Part shown: positions 8,564 to 18,027 of the stretch, piece after piece
How the letters are laid out: every line of letters begins with the position of its first letter
Position numbering within the stretch: position 1 is the first letter of the stretch
Source: Paracoccaceae bacterium
GTDB lineage: Bacteria; Pseudomonadota; Alphaproteobacteria; Rhodobacterales; Rhodobacteraceae
Direction: 5' to 3'
NCBI GenBank assembly: GCA_902602765.1
Contig: CACKSH010000001.1
Location: 124,001 to 188,000, forward strand
DNA: 64,000 nt
Translations under genes and position numbers: made by a program
Notes under the pieces: generated by a model
What the model saw: only the letters and a program-made list of their open reading frames with translations
The model's database searches: none
Told to the model about the DNA's origin: nothing

Positions 8564-9437
8564 AATAGATGCTATTTGCGTAGGTAGCGTTCTTTGGGAT
8601 GTAATTGGGCGCACTAATCAGTCCATCCGTAGAGGTGACGATATTGGTGGGTTCATTAAGCGGATTCCTGGTGGTGTTGCTTTCAATATCGCACAAAATC
8701 TTGTTAATCTTGAAATAAATGCTTGTTTATTAGGTTTTCTTGGAAATGACAATGCGGGTATACAGCTTGCTTCTTACTGTCAGAATTTGGGAATAAATAC
8801 CGATTATATTTATCGATCTGATAAATTTACAACCGACAATTATCTCGCAATTGAGGACAATGAAGGTGTAGTGGCAGCTATAGCTGATGCACACTCTCTG
8901 GAAAGTGTTGGCTATGAAATTTTAAAGCCTCTCAAAAATAAGCAGTTCAACAGTTCTTTAAAAACTAACCGACTTCCTTTAATAGTCGATGGTAATTTAA
9001 AGTCAGATTTACTAAATAATTTGGCTGCAGACTCATTTTATGAGAAATTTGATTTAAAGCTTGTTCCAGCTTCACCGGGCAAGGCTAGTCGTCTTGCCCC
9101 TTTTATCAAAAAAGGAAATGTCACTCTTTATTTAAATTTAAGTGAGGCTCAAATTTTATGTGGAATTAATTTTTCAGATACAGTCAGTGCTGCAATTGAA
9201 TTAATTAGCTATGGAGTTGGTAAGGTAATTATAACCAACGGTCAAAATAAAGTGTCCATGGCAAGTAAAGCCACTGGAGTATTATCCGTGACACCACCAA
9301 AAATTAAGGTTAAACGTTTGACTGGGGCTGGTGATGCATTTTTAGCTGCTCATGTAAAAGCGGAAATGCTTAAATATGATCCAGAAAAATGTTTAGAATT
9401 TGCGGTTGAAAAATCGGCAATGTATATTTCTGAGTAG
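8553..9437 (+). CDS. psuK: PfkB-family sugar kinase, probable pseudouridine kinase
   Basis: 294-residue ribokinase/PfkB fold protein. The N-terminal strand IDAICVGSVLWDVIGR, the GG-type substrate motif (RIPGGVAFNIAQNL, about 37-50) and the C-terminal signature TGAGDAFLAAH with the catalytic Asp near residue 259 are visible. It is followed after 3 bp by psuG. Pseudouridine kinase phosphorylates pseudouridine and PsuG then splits the C-glycosidic bond, so the neighbour supports the assignment. The ATG overlaps the end of the DUF4198 gene by 11 bp. Confidence 0.85.
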   Translation: MDCKIDAICVGSVLWDVIGRTNQSIRRGDDIGGFIKRIPGGVAFNIAQNLVNLEINACLLGFLGNDNAGIQLASYCQNLGINTDYIYRSDKFTTDNYLAIEDNEGVVAAIADAHSLESVGYEILKPLKNKQFNSSLKTNRLPLIVDGNLKSDLLNNLAADSFYEKFDLKLVPASPGKASRLAPFIKKGNVTLYLNLSEAQILCGINFSDTVSAAIELISYGVGKVIITNGQNKVSMASKATGVLSVTPPKIKVKRLTGAGDAFLAAHVKAEMLKYDPEKCLEFAVEKSAMYISE

Positions 9438-9440
9438 AAA

Positions 9441-10361
9441 ATGATAAGCAGACATATAAATCCTGAGGTTGCGAACGCATTACAAAACAACATTCCAGTT
9501 GTGGCGTTAGAAAGTACCATAATTACTCATGGAATGCCGTATCCCGAAAATCTTAAAATGGTACTCGAGGTAGAAGAAATTATAAGAGACAATCACGCTG
9601 TTCCAGCAACCATCGCAGTCGTTGATGGCGTTGTTAAGATTGGTCTGAGTAAGGATGAAGTAAGAAATCTTTCAGAAAAAAAAGATGTTATAAAACTATC
9701 ACGAAATGATCTCGCGTACGCCATATCATGTCGCAAAACGGGTGCAACGACAGTTGCAGCTACAATGATCCTAGCGGCAAGTGCAAATATAAAAGTGTTT
9801 GCAACTGGTGGTGTTGGCGGTGTGCATCTAGATGCAGAAAAGACTTTTGATGTTTCAGCAGATCTACAGGAGCTCGCGCAAACTCCAGTAACTGTAATCT
9901 CCGCGGGACCAAAGGCGATTTTGGATTTGCCAAAGACTTTACAGGTTCTTGAAACACTCGGTGTTCCCGTTGTAACTTTTGGACAAGATGAATTACCTGC
10001 ATTTTGGTCTCGATCCAGTGGTTTGAGATCACCTATAAGGATGAACAGCGCAGAAGAAATCGCAAGATCCCAGTTAATTCGAGAGGCGTTATCAATACCT
10101 GGTGGACAGCTTGTTGCAAATCCAATCCCAGCCTATGCCGAGATACCATTCCAAGAAATATTACCAATTATTAAAAAAGCTCATTTAGAAGCAAACAAGG
10201 AAAATATCTCCGATAAAAATTTAACACCATTCCTACTTGAAAAAGTTTTTAATTTAACCGATGGAGCCTCCCTCAATGCTAATATTGAGTTGGTAAAAAA
10301 TAATGCTTCCCTAGCTTGTAAAGTTGCTTCAAGTTTAATCACTGAAAAAAGCAGGCTTTAA
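9441..10361 (+). CDS. psuG: pseudouridine-5'-phosphate glycosidase
   Basis: 306-residue PsuG. Characteristic motifs are VALESTIITHGMPYPEN (about 22-38), TIAVVDGVVKIGL (58-70) and ATGGVGGVH (about 113-121), with the active-site Lys and metal-binding residues of the family in these blocks. The enzyme reversibly converts pseudouridine 5'-phosphate to uracil and ribose 5-phosphate, the second step of pseudouridine salvage after PsuK. Length is normal and the pairing with a PfkB kinase is the usual arrangement. No nucleoside transporter is seen next to it. Confidence 0.93.
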   Translation: MISRHINPEVANALQNNIPVVALESTIITHGMPYPENLKMVLEVEEIIRDNHAVPATIAVVDGVVKIGLSKDEVRNLSEKKDVIKLSRNDLAYAISCRKTGATTVAATMILAASANIKVFATGGVGGVHLDAEKTFDVSADLQELAQTPVTVISAGPKAILDLPKTLQVLETLGVPVVTFGQDELPAFWSRSSGLRSPIRMNSAEEIARSQLIREALSIPGGQLVANPIPAYAEIPFQEILPIIKKAHLEANKENISDKNLTPFLLEKVFNLTDGASLNANIELVKNNASLACKVASSLITEKSRL

Positions 10362-10405
10362 ATTTTGTTCTTTACCTAACTCATTCATTTTTCTAAGGTA
10401 ATTTC

Positions 10406-11107
10406 ATGTCAGACAATCAATTTGAAGGCCCAGAGAATCTAATTAAACAACCGTCGGGTCTTCTGGCAGGGTTGAGAAATTCTTTTCTTACTGGTCTTGT
10501 AGTTATTGCACCCGTAGCCTTAACAATTTGGTTAATCTGGAGTGTAATTGGTTGGATAGACGGATTTGTATTACCCTTCATACCAAATTTATATCACCCA
10601 GATAATATTCTAAATACTATTTTTGGACAGGATGTAGCCATAAATATTAGAGGGTTAGGCGTAGTTGTTTTTCTCCTTTTTACGACATTTGTTGGCTGGA
10701 TTGCTAAGGGTTTCTTGGGCAGATCTTTGATACGATTTGGTGAAAATCTAGTCTGTAAAATGCCGGTAGTAAGATCGATATACTCAGGTGTTAAACAGAT
10801 TGCTGAAACAGTCTTTGCTCAGTCGGATCGTTCCTTCGAAAAAGCTTGTTTGATCGAGTATCCAAGAAAAGGAATTTGGGCAATTGGTTTTATATCAACA
10901 GATGCAAAAGGAGAGGTCAAATACAAGGTAAAAGCTAAAAGCGATTTATTATCGGTATTTGTACCAACGACGCCAAACCCTACATCTGGGTTTATGTTAT
11001 TTTTTCCGCGGAGTGATGTGATAGAATTGGATATGTCAATAGAGGATGCTGCGAAATTAGTAATATCAGCCGGTCTGGTCTATCCACCATATAAGAGCCC
11101 TAAATAA
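10406..11107 (+). CDS. DUF502 family membrane protein
   Basis: 233-residue protein with two membrane segments (about 25-55 and 80-105) flanking a periplasmic loop, then a cytosolic domain. The stretch FLTGLVVIAPVALTIWLIW near the N-terminus, MPVVRSIYSGVKQIAETVF in the middle and VPTTPNPTSGFMLFFP near the end are hallmarks of DUF502, a widespread family of unknown role. A TAAGGTAATTTC stretch precedes the ATG. It stands 44 bp after psuG and may be read from the same promoter, with no evident functional link. Confidence 0.88.
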   Translation: MSDNQFEGPENLIKQPSGLLAGLRNSFLTGLVVIAPVALTIWLIWSVIGWIDGFVLPFIPNLYHPDNILNTIFGQDVAINIRGLGVVVFLLFTTFVGWIAKGFLGRSLIRFGENLVCKMPVVRSIYSGVKQIAETVFAQSDRSFEKACLIEYPRKGIWAIGFISTDAKGEVKYKVKAKSDLLSVFVPTTPNPTSGFMLFFPRSDVIELDMSIEDAAKLVISAGLVYPPYKSPK

Positions 11108-11238
11108 TTAGCTTTTATATTAATAAATTTGACTTTTTTAGTAGAGAAATATAACCGCATATAAAAATTATTCTATTTTTTAACATGGTATACAAATGAA
11201 AAAGTAGAAAGTAATTTAGTTAAAAAGGCAAAAAACAT

Positions 11239-12051
11239 TTGAATACTCAGCCCAAACCACAAACTCCTGTAATGCCAGATGCACAGACTGTGACTGAAGT
11301 CAGGCATTACACCGATCGACTATTTTCTTTTCGCGTGACACGGCCACAATCATTGAGATTTAGGTCTGGTGAATTTGTCATGATTGGACTTCTTAAAGAT
11401 GATGGAAAGCCTTTGTTAAGAGCCTACTCTATTGCATCACCGTCTTGGGATGATGAATTAGAGTTTTATTCAATTAAAGTTCAAGATGGCCCCCTAACCT
11501 CACGCCTTCAGCATTTGAAAGTAAATGATCAGATCATATTAAGACCTAAGCCGGTTGGTACACTAGTCCACGACGCTTTATTACCCGGCAGTAGGCTATG
11601 GTTATTTGCGACCGGTACTGGAATTGCTCCGTTTGCGTCACTAATACGTGACCCTCAGACCTTTGAGGATTTTGATCAGATTATTTTAACCCACACGTGC
11701 AGAGAGTTAGCCGAATTGGAGTACGGTCGTCTTTTGGTCGATAGTCTAAGTAAAGACGAACTAATGCTAGAATTGCTAGGCGAAAACAATATAAAAAAAT
11801 TAACTTACTATCCAACAACCACACGTGAAAACTCTGCTTGTATGGGGCGTATCACTGATAAATTGAAGAATAGTAATTTGTTCTCTGACCTGAATATAAA
11901 CGATTTTTCTCCTGATATCGACAGAGCAATGGTTTGTGGTTCAATTGGATTGAATTTAGAAATTAAAGCTATATTAGACGATCTTGGATTTAGAGAAGGT
12001 GCTAATTCTGAGCCAGCAGAATATGTGGTTGAAAAGGCTTTTGTGGGATAA
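11239..12051 (+). CDS. fpr: ferredoxin/flavodoxin-NADP reductase
   Basis: 270-residue FAD/NADP oxidoreductase of the bacterial Fpr type. It has the FAD-binding motif RAYSIASP (about 60-67) with SGEFVMIGL before it, the NADP-binding FATGTGIAPFASLIRDP (about 127-143), a CGS motif near 234 and the C-terminal EYVVEKAFVG that stacks on the flavin. It transfers electrons between NADPH and ferredoxin or flavodoxin. The start is a TTG at 11239 with AAAGG about 9 bases upstream. The alternative ATG at 11272 would remove 11 poorly conserved residues and has no ribosome binding site. Confidence 0.9.
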   Translation: MNTQPKPQTPVMPDAQTVTEVRHYTDRLFSFRVTRPQSLRFRSGEFVMIGLLKDDGKPLLRAYSIASPSWDDELEFYSIKVQDGPLTSRLQHLKVNDQIILRPKPVGTLVHDALLPGSRLWLFATGTGIAPFASLIRDPQTFEDFDQIILTHTCRELAELEYGRLLVDSLSKDELMLELLGENNIKKLTYYPTTTRENSACMGRITDKLKNSNLFSDLNINDFSPDIDRAMVCGSIGLNLEIKAILDDLGFREGANSEPAEYVVEKAFVG

Positions 12052-12053
12052 TT

Positions 12054-12926
12054 TTAGTCTGTAATTTTGTTGCGATCTAGTAGCTCCAGAAAAAGAGCGG
12101 AGTGATCTTTTTCCAAATTTAATGAATTAGCACTAAGTGCTGAATATCGTTCCGTAACCTTATTAACCATCGGCAGTTGTAGACCTAATATCTGTGCTAC
12201 TTTTTGAATATTCTGTAGATCCTTCAACTGCGTTCGTACGCTTCCACCAGACGCAAAATTACGTTTTGACATTCGCTGTCCGTGTTGCTGTAGGATTGCA
12301 CTATCAGCAAAACCACCAGAAAGTGCATCTCTGACAGAGTCTAAATTTGCACCGCCTCGCTCGAGTAAAAGAACGGCCTCTGCTACTGCACTTATTGTAA
12401 TACCCACTATCGCTTGATTAGCTAATTTTGCGAGTTGGCCTGCGCCTGTAGGGCCTACCAAAACTGGTCTTCCCATAGCACCGAGAATCTTCTTAGTTTC
12501 TAAAAATATTTTTTCCTCACCACCAACCATAATTGCTAAATTTCCATCACTCGCAGCGACCGTTCCACCTGAGACCGGTGCGTCAAGATATTCGGTATCA
12601 TTTTTTTTAAAAAATTTTTCTTGGGTAGTTGCCTCCTCCGGAAGGATTGAAGCCATCTCTATCCAAGCTTTCACTGAAGTCAGTGCATTCCTGTCTAAAC
12701 TATTAATGACATTTTGAGTTGCTGCTCCATCGCTTAGCATAGAGATTACAACATCTGATCCTGCAACTGCCGTGTTTATATCATGTTTACACTCTAATAT
12801 AGAGGGCAAAGAATGAAGTTTTCCAGTCGTTCGGTTCCAACATCTAACCTTAAAGCCTGAGCTGGCTAGATTACAAGCCATAGGTTGCCCCATTTTACCC
12901 ATTCCTAAAAATGCAATGATTTGCAT
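12054..12926 (-). CDS. 3-hydroxyisobutyrate dehydrogenase family oxidoreductase
   Basis: 290-residue beta-hydroxyacid dehydrogenase starting at the ATG at 12926 (MQIIAFLGMGKMGQPMA). An AGGA element lies 8 bases before it; the longer frame to 12971 contains no better site. The Rossmann motif GMGKMGQPMA is at 8-17, the substrate-binding DAPVSGGTVAA near 116-126 and the catalytic Lys block AGQLAKLANQAIVG near 165-178. Family members reduce tartronate semialdehyde, succinic semialdehyde or oxidise 3-hydroxyisobutyrate; the substrate cannot be told. The gene starts inside the last 30 bp or so beyond the dusA stop codon and is convergent with fpr, with 2 bp between stop codons. Confidence 0.85.
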   Translation of the reverse strand: MQIIAFLGMGKMGQPMACNLASSGFKVRCWNRTTGKLHSLPSILECKHDINTAVAGSDVVISMLSDGAATQNVINSLDRNALTSVKAWIEMASILPEEATTQEKFFKKNDTEYLDAPVSGGTVAASDGNLAIMVGGEEKIFLETKKILGAMGRPVLVGPTGAGQLAKLANQAIVGITISAVAEAVLLLERGGANLDSVRDALSGGFADSAILQQHGQRMSKRNFASGGSVRTQLKDLQNIQKVAQILGLQLPMVNKVTERYSALSANSLNLEKDHSALFLELLDRNKITD

Positions 12927-12957
12927 CTGTCCCATCCTAAAATCTATCTCAGAAATT

Positions 12958-13941
12958 TTAATCAACTTCACTTAGTGCTTTTAATACTATTTCTGGTCCT
13001 GAACTATGCGCATTTTCAGACAAAACTTTACGCCACCCTTTTGCGCCTGGTTTTCCGGAAAATAAACCAAGCATATGGCGTGTAATCTTACTTACTTTAC
13101 CTCCATCTTTGTATTGATTTTCGATGTAAGGGATCATCTGTTTAACTACGTCTTTTTCGGTTACCTCTGAGGTCTCATCATTAAAAATATACTTATCAAC
13201 ATCTATTAAAACTTCGCCAGGTTTTTGATACGCCGCTCTACCGATCATTACACCGTCGATTCCATTTTCTAGGTGTGATTTCGCTTGCTGTATCGATTGA
13301 ACTCCACCGTTTAACGAAAGATGCAGATCTGGGAAAAGTTCTTTCATTTTATATACTAATTCGTAATTTAGAGGTGGGACATTGCGATTTTGTTTTGGGC
13401 TTAATCCAGATAGAATTGCTTTTCTTGCATGAATTATGACTCTAGTTACTCCAGCGTTTGATATATGCTCTAAAAATTTTGGCAGTGTTAAATCAGGGTT
13501 TTGTTGATCAACCCCAACTCTACATTTTACAGTTACCTCTGTATCAACGGCATCAATCATTTCTTTGCAACATTTAGCGACTACTTCGGGTGTTTTCATT
13601 AGAACTGCACCAAATGTACCCGACTGCACTCTATCGGATGGACAGCCAACGTTTAGATTAATTTCGTCATAACCATATTTAGACCCAATGACGGCCGCTT
13701 TGGCAAGTTCGATTGGATCCGATCCACCAAGTTGTAAGGCTACAGGATGCTCTGATTTATCGAATTCTAATAAATGAGTAGCATTACCCTTTATTAAAGC
13801 TGGTGAGGTTACCATTTCCGTATAAAGCAAAGTATTTTTGGACAATGTTCGATGGAAATAACGACAATGTCTATCAGTCCAATCCATCATGGGTGCAACG
13901 CTCAATTTGGCATAGTTTCTTATATTTGAAAACTTTGTCAT
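12958..13941 (-). CDS. dusA: tRNA-dihydrouridine(20/20a) synthase
   Basis: 327-residue FMN-dependent tRNA-dihydrouridine synthase. The N-terminal VAPMMDWTDRHCRYFHR (about 16-32), LNVGCPSDRVQSG with the catalytic Cys near residue 99, and GVMIGRAAYQKPG near 232 are typical. The spacing and RHCRYFHR are characteristic of the DusA subgroup, which reduces U20 and U20a in the D-loop. Length is normal. It lies 59 bp downstream of the MoaD-like gene on the same strand and may be read with the molybdenum hydroxylase operon or from its own promoter. Confidence 0.93.
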   Translation of the reverse strand: MTKFSNIRNYAKLSVAPMMDWTDRHCRYFHRTLSKNTLLYTEMVTSPALIKGNATHLLEFDKSEHPVALQLGGSDPIELAKAAVIGSKYGYDEINLNVGCPSDRVQSGTFGAVLMKTPEVVAKCCKEMIDAVDTEVTVKCRVGVDQQNPDLTLPKFLEHISNAGVTRVIIHARKAILSGLSPKQNRNVPPLNYELVYKMKELFPDLHLSLNGGVQSIQQAKSHLENGIDGVMIGRAAYQKPGEVLIDVDKYIFNDETSEVTEKDVVKQMIPYIENQYKDGGKVSKITRHMLGLFSGKPGAKGWRKVLSENAHSSGPEIVLKALSEVD

Positions 13942-14000
13942 TAACTTATTAATTAATCCTTAAATATTGAAATTCATCGCTATTGACTAAGAGGCGAGCT

Positions 14001-14249
14001 TTAACCACCTTTTAGTTTTTGCATAAGATAAATTTCTGCCCCATCTGGTAACAGCTCATTTGAATTAGGATTTGACAATTCGCCATTTATGGCGAAGGAA
14101 ATACCACCATCTAAAAATGGCTTCAATCCTGGAAAATCTCTCTCCAAAACACCTAGCAATTCACCAATACTTTTTGCCTCAAGCGTTAATATATCTTGAT
14201 CATTCGTAAATTTCTTGAGGCTGCTCCATAGGTAAACTTTAACAGCCAT
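14001..14249 (-). CDS. MoaD/ThiS-like ubiquitin-fold protein
   Basis: 82 residues from the ATG at 14249, preceded by GGAAGTG. It has a beta-grasp pattern (MAVKVYLWSSLKKF; SIGELLGVLERDFPGL) and ends in LKGG. The C-terminal Gly-Gly is the hallmark of sulfur-carrier proteins such as MoaD and ThiS, which are adenylated and thiocarboxylated there. The start lies inside the last codons of the molybdenum hydroxylase large subunit, an 11-bp overlap, so translation is coupled. This suggests a role in the cofactor of that enzyme instead of general molybdopterin synthesis, since no moaE or moeB is nearby. That role is inference. Confidence 0.75.
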   Translation of the reverse strand: MAVKVYLWSSLKKFTNDQDILTLEAKSIGELLGVLERDFPGLKPFLDGGISFAINGELSNPNSNELLPDGAEIYLMQKLKGG

Positions 14250-16491
14250 CACTTCCAGTCTTTATGGCTTTCAATACTTTAGCTGGAGACATTGGTAAAG
14301 ATCGTAACCTTACATTTGTAGCGGCTGCTACAGCATTTGCCAGAGCTGGTAGAGGTGGTGCGATACCAGTTTCACCAACTCCGCGCACCCCGAATGGATG
14401 ATCTGGATTGGGCACTTCAACTATTACTGTATCAATATTTGGTAAGTCACTTGCAACCGGTATTCTGTAATCAAGAAATGCAGCGTTTTGTAAGCATCCA
14501 TCTGTTCCGTATACATACTCTTCGTTTAACGCCCATCCAATTCCTTGAACGGCACCACCTTGAAATTGTCCCTCAACATATGATGGGTGTATCGCCCTCC
14601 CAGCATCCTGAGCCACCAAATAACGAAGTACAGTAATCCTTCCAGTTTCGGGATCAACTTCAACGTCAGCAATATGCACACCAAAACTGTGACCAACTCC
14701 TCGAATTGATGCTTCATGATGGCCAGCTATTGGCCCCCCGGTTTGGTCCATTTCAGAGGCGATTTGCTTGATTGAAATAGGGCTAAAGTCTCCAGCATTT
14801 GGTCCTGCAGGTTTTGCATAACCATTATCCCACAAAACAGCGTCAGGATCAATTTGCCATTTCTTGGCTACACGTTTGCACATTTCGGAAATAGTTTGGT
14901 TGGCAGCTTCATAAACTGCCTTACCAGAAGCAAGGGTAGCCCTGCTCCCGTGTGTTGGTTCATTGAATCCGAGAGCACCTGTCTCTGCAATATTTACTCT
15001 TACACTATTATAGGGAATTCCATAAGTTTCTGCAGTCATAAGAGCTATTGATGCCCTACTCCCGCCAATGTCAGGAGTGCCAACGGTAACATTTACGCTC
15101 CCATCTTCGGCTAACGAAACCGATACAGATGTTTCTCCCCCGTGGTTCATCCAATAACCTGCAGCAACACCCCTGCCCTGATTATCTCCTAAAGATATTG
15201 AATAATTTGGATGATCTTTTGTAGCTTCAAGTGTCTCAATTAAACCAATTTTTTTAAATTTTGGCCCATAACTCGATTTGTCACCTTCTTTGACCGCATT
15301 TTTCAACCTAACATCTATTGGGTCAAGATTTAGATCTGTGCATATCTCATCGATTAAACTTTCAACTGCGAACGCCGCCATTGGCGAACCTGGTGCACGA
15401 TACGCGGCTGCTCTTGGTCTATTTGCTAGAATATCATACCCAATGTGATGGACAGCCGGCATATTGTATGATGCAAATGCACATTGCAGTGCCTCACTCA
15501 CAGGTGAGCCGCCAAAAGCACCGCCTTGCATTCTAAATTCAACTAAACCAGATGTTAAGTATCCATCTTTTGTAATGCCAATTTTTACATCCATTGATGC
15601 CGATGCAGTCGGTCCAGTAGCACGCAAAACCTCAGCACGACTCATAACTATTTTAACGGGTCGACCACCAGATTTCTTGCTCAATGCTAAAGCTAACGGC
15701 TCTATAAAAATCGTTGTTTTACCACCAAATCCACCACCTATCTCTGACGGCGTTACACATAATTTACTTGCTTCTAACCCTAATACCGAAGCGCACATCT
15801 GTCGAATATACCAATGACCTTGCGTACAAACCCACATCTCACCCTGACCATCATGGTCTAACTGTGCCATACAAGCATGGGGTTCTATGTAACCCTGATG
15901 AGCAGCTTCTGTTTTGAAACGACCCGACTTGACTAAATCCGCCTTATCAAAGCCACTATTAATGTCTCCTATGCCAAACTCAATATAACTAGCCACATTT
16001 GGTGAACATCCTTCCGGTACGGAAAAGTCCCCAGCATTTTCCCTAACTACTGGTGCTTCTGGTTTTATGGCTTCGTCTACATCTATAACATGCGGTAAAA
16101 CTTCATATTCTACTTCTATTTCGTTGATAGCTTCTTTTGCTATATGGACAGATGTTGCAGCTACTGCTGCGATAGCATGTCCATCATAATAAGCAAATTC
16201 TCCTGCAATTGTATTTTCTAAAAGTTTTAAAGTATCGCCATCTATGCCAACTGGAAAGTCATCTCGTGTAACGATAGCCTTGACCCCGTCCAGTTTTGCA
16301 GCTTTTTCAAAATTGATAGATTTAATTCGAGCATGAGCATAAGGAGAGCGAAGTACAGCACCGTGCAGCATGCCAACGGCGGCGACATCTGCGCCGTATT
16401 TAGCTTTTCCGGTAACCTTATCAAAACCATCAGGTCGGTCAGGCCGTGTTCCAATATACTTAAACTCTTTCGCCAATTCATCTTTAGCCAT
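14239..16491 (-). CDS. xanthine dehydrogenase family molybdopterin-binding subunit
   Basis: 750-residue catalytic subunit of a molybdenum hydroxylase, ATG at 16491 overlapping the upstream TGA by one base. The N-terminal domain starts at YIGTRPDRPDGFDKVTGKAKY. Cofactor motifs include SEIGGGFGGK (about 245-254), AAYRAPGSPMAAFAVES (about 364-380) and GVGETGIAPPLPALANA near the end with the catalytic Glu. The AYRAPG loop differs from the AYRCSFR loop of true form I CO dehydrogenase, so CO oxidation is unlikely. The substrate, perhaps a purine, aldehyde or N-heterocycle, cannot be named. Upstream genes encode the [2Fe-2S] and FAD subunits. Confidence 0.9.
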   Translation of the reverse strand: MAKDELAKEFKYIGTRPDRPDGFDKVTGKAKYGADVAAVGMLHGAVLRSPYAHARIKSINFEKAAKLDGVKAIVTRDDFPVGIDGDTLKLLENTIAGEFAYYDGHAIAAVAATSVHIAKEAINEIEVEYEVLPHVIDVDEAIKPEAPVVRENAGDFSVPEGCSPNVASYIEFGIGDINSGFDKADLVKSGRFKTEAAHQGYIEPHACMAQLDHDGQGEMWVCTQGHWYIRQMCASVLGLEASKLCVTPSEIGGGFGGKTTIFIEPLALALSKKSGGRPVKIVMSRAEVLRATGPTASASMDVKIGITKDGYLTSGLVEFRMQGGAFGGSPVSEALQCAFASYNMPAVHHIGYDILANRPRAAAYRAPGSPMAAFAVESLIDEICTDLNLDPIDVRLKNAVKEGDKSSYGPKFKKIGLIETLEATKDHPNYSISLGDNQGRGVAAGYWMNHGGETSVSVSLAEDGSVNVTVGTPDIGGSRASIALMTAETYGIPYNSVRVNIAETGALGFNEPTHGSRATLASGKAVYEAANQTISEMCKRVAKKWQIDPDAVLWDNGYAKPAGPNAGDFSPISIKQIASEMDQTGGPIAGHHEASIRGVGHSFGVHIADVEVDPETGRITVLRYLVAQDAGRAIHPSYVEGQFQGGAVQGIGWALNEEYVYGTDGCLQNAAFLDYRIPVASDLPNIDTVIVEVPNPDHPFGVRGVGETGIAPPLPALANAVAAATNVRLRSLPMSPAKVLKAIKTGSDGC

Positions 16492-16970
16492 CACGCTGTT
16501 TCCCGAATATCTCTGGCCGTTTCCATAACAGCCTTAATAATTTTATCGTATCCAGTACATCGACAAAGATTTCCAGCCAGCCAGTAACGAACTTCACTCT
16601 CGGTAGGGTCATTATTTCTGTCGAGAAGAGCTTTGGCTGCTATCAATATTCCAGGAGTACAAAAGCCACATTGCAGTGCTGCCATTTCAATGAATTTTTT
16701 TTGGAGAGGATGCAGCTCTTTCTCTCCTGCCATTCCTTCTATAGTCTCAATAGATTTACCTTCAGCCTCAACACCAAGAACCAGACAGGAGCTTACAAGA
16801 TCACCGTCAAATATACACGAACAAGCTCCACAATCGCCAGTACCACAGCCCTCTTTTGAGCCAGTTAGTCCAATATGATCTCTCAAGCAGTCTAGCAAAG
16901 TCTCTCGTGGATCTGCCAGAAACTCTACTTTATCGCCGTTTATATTTGTTTTCACATGGATTTTAGTCAT
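16491..16970 (-). CDS. molybdenum hydroxylase [2Fe-2S] subunit
   Basis: 159-residue small subunit with two iron-sulfur clusters. The N-terminal ferredoxin-like domain has EGCGTGDCGACSC (Cys42, 47, 50) and a further Cys near 62. The C-terminal helical domain has QCGFCTPG (about 99-106) and LCRCTGYDKI (about 134-143). It passes electrons from the molybdenum site to FAD. The ATG directly follows the stop codon of the FAD subunit gene, and the large subunit starts within its own TGA, so the three genes are one coupled operon. Confidence 0.94.
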   Translation of the reverse strand: MTKIHVKTNINGDKVEFLADPRETLLDCLRDHIGLTGSKEGCGTGDCGACSCIFDGDLVSSCLVLGVEAEGKSIETIEGMAGEKELHPLQKKFIEMAALQCGFCTPGILIAAKALLDRNNDPTESEVRYWLAGNLCRCTGYDKIIKAVMETARDIRETA

Positions 16971-17834
16971 TTAATTATTTCCTAGCGCTCTGTCATAAGC
17001 TTTTTTTGCAGCTCTTTGGGCAATTACACCAATTATGTCTTTTCTAAATTCTTCGGATCCCCTCTTATCCGATATTGGTTTTGCGATTTGACTACATTTA
17101 GCTGAAAATCTCGATAAGATATTGCCATCTAGTTTTGTTCCAACCAGGCAATCTGCTGCAGAGTGCGCTAATATAACTTTAGGGCCAACAGCCCCCAGAA
17201 CTACTTTGGCTGAAGTAATAACGCCATTTTCTAATGAGAGATTAACTGCGCATCCAACTACGGCTATATCCATTTCAGTTCTTGGTATAAATCTTAGATA
17301 TGCATCTCCCTCATAATCTTTGCGTTTGGGAAGATTAATAGCTGTTATTAATTCTCCATTTTCAAGACTGGTTGAGCCAGGTCCCGATGGAATATCTTCA
17401 ACAAGAACGTCTTTTGTGCCTGATGAATTCAAAATTGAAACTGATGCACCAGCAACAATCATTCCGGGAACACTATCAGCAGCTGGGGACCCATTACATA
17501 AGTTACCCACCAATGTGGCTCTGCTTTGGATCTGAGCAGAACCCACAAGTTCCATCCCCTCTACTAAGCCGGGCCATTTCTTTGAAAGCTCTTTATGTTC
17601 TGTAAGTTGCGCGCCGGAAACTGCTGCTCCAATTGTATAGCCGCCATCGTCACGTAATGAAATTTCTCTAACGCCAGGTATATTTTTTATATCAATCAAA
17701 TGATCTGGCGACTTAGTACCAATTTTCAATTGCACTAGAACGTCTGTTCCGCCAGCTAAGTATTTTACTAGTCCGCTTGAGGAATTTGAAATGGCTACTG
17801 CTTCGTTGAAGCTAGATGGCGAATGGTACTGCAT
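16971..17834 (-). CDS. molybdenum hydroxylase FAD-binding subunit
   Basis: 287-residue CoxM-like medium subunit. The FAD pyrophosphate-binding motifs LAGGTDVLVQLK (about 25-36) and TLVGNLCNGSPAADS (about 106-120) are present, and the C-terminal CO_deh_flav_C domain follows from about 170 (FIPRTEMDIAVVGCAV). It is the first gene of the operon; about 190 bp of very AT-rich DNA separate it from the divergent EamA gene and must hold the promoters of both. No operator could be identified. Confidence 0.93.
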   Translation of the reverse strand: MQYHSPSSFNEAVAISNSSSGLVKYLAGGTDVLVQLKIGTKSPDHLIDIKNIPGVREISLRDDGGYTIGAAVSGAQLTEHKELSKKWPGLVEGMELVGSAQIQSRATLVGNLCNGSPAADSVPGMIVAGASVSILNSSGTKDVLVEDIPSGPGSTSLENGELITAINLPKRKDYEGDAYLRFIPRTEMDIAVVGCAVNLSLENGVITSAKVVLGAVGPKVILAHSAADCLVGTKLDGNILSRFSAKCSQIAKPISDKRGSEEFRKDIIGVIAQRAAKKAYDRALGNN

Positions 17835-18027
17835 TAGATTTTTATCTATCCATATTTATTATAATAGAACTTTTTTATGACACCTAAGAAAATTTAGATA
17901 AAAAATGGCGTAAAACTGAAATCATTTATGATATTAATGTTAAGCAAAAAATAAATAAAATCAATTTATATATGGACATTATTCAATTTAAGTTTTTACT
18001 AAAAAAAAATAAAAAGAGTAAATAATC

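Noticed and set aside
14239..17834. Carbon monoxide dehydrogenase (coxMSL)
   Set aside because: The M-S-L-like gene order fits, but the large subunit has AYRAPG in place of the AYRCSFR loop of true form I CO dehydrogenase.
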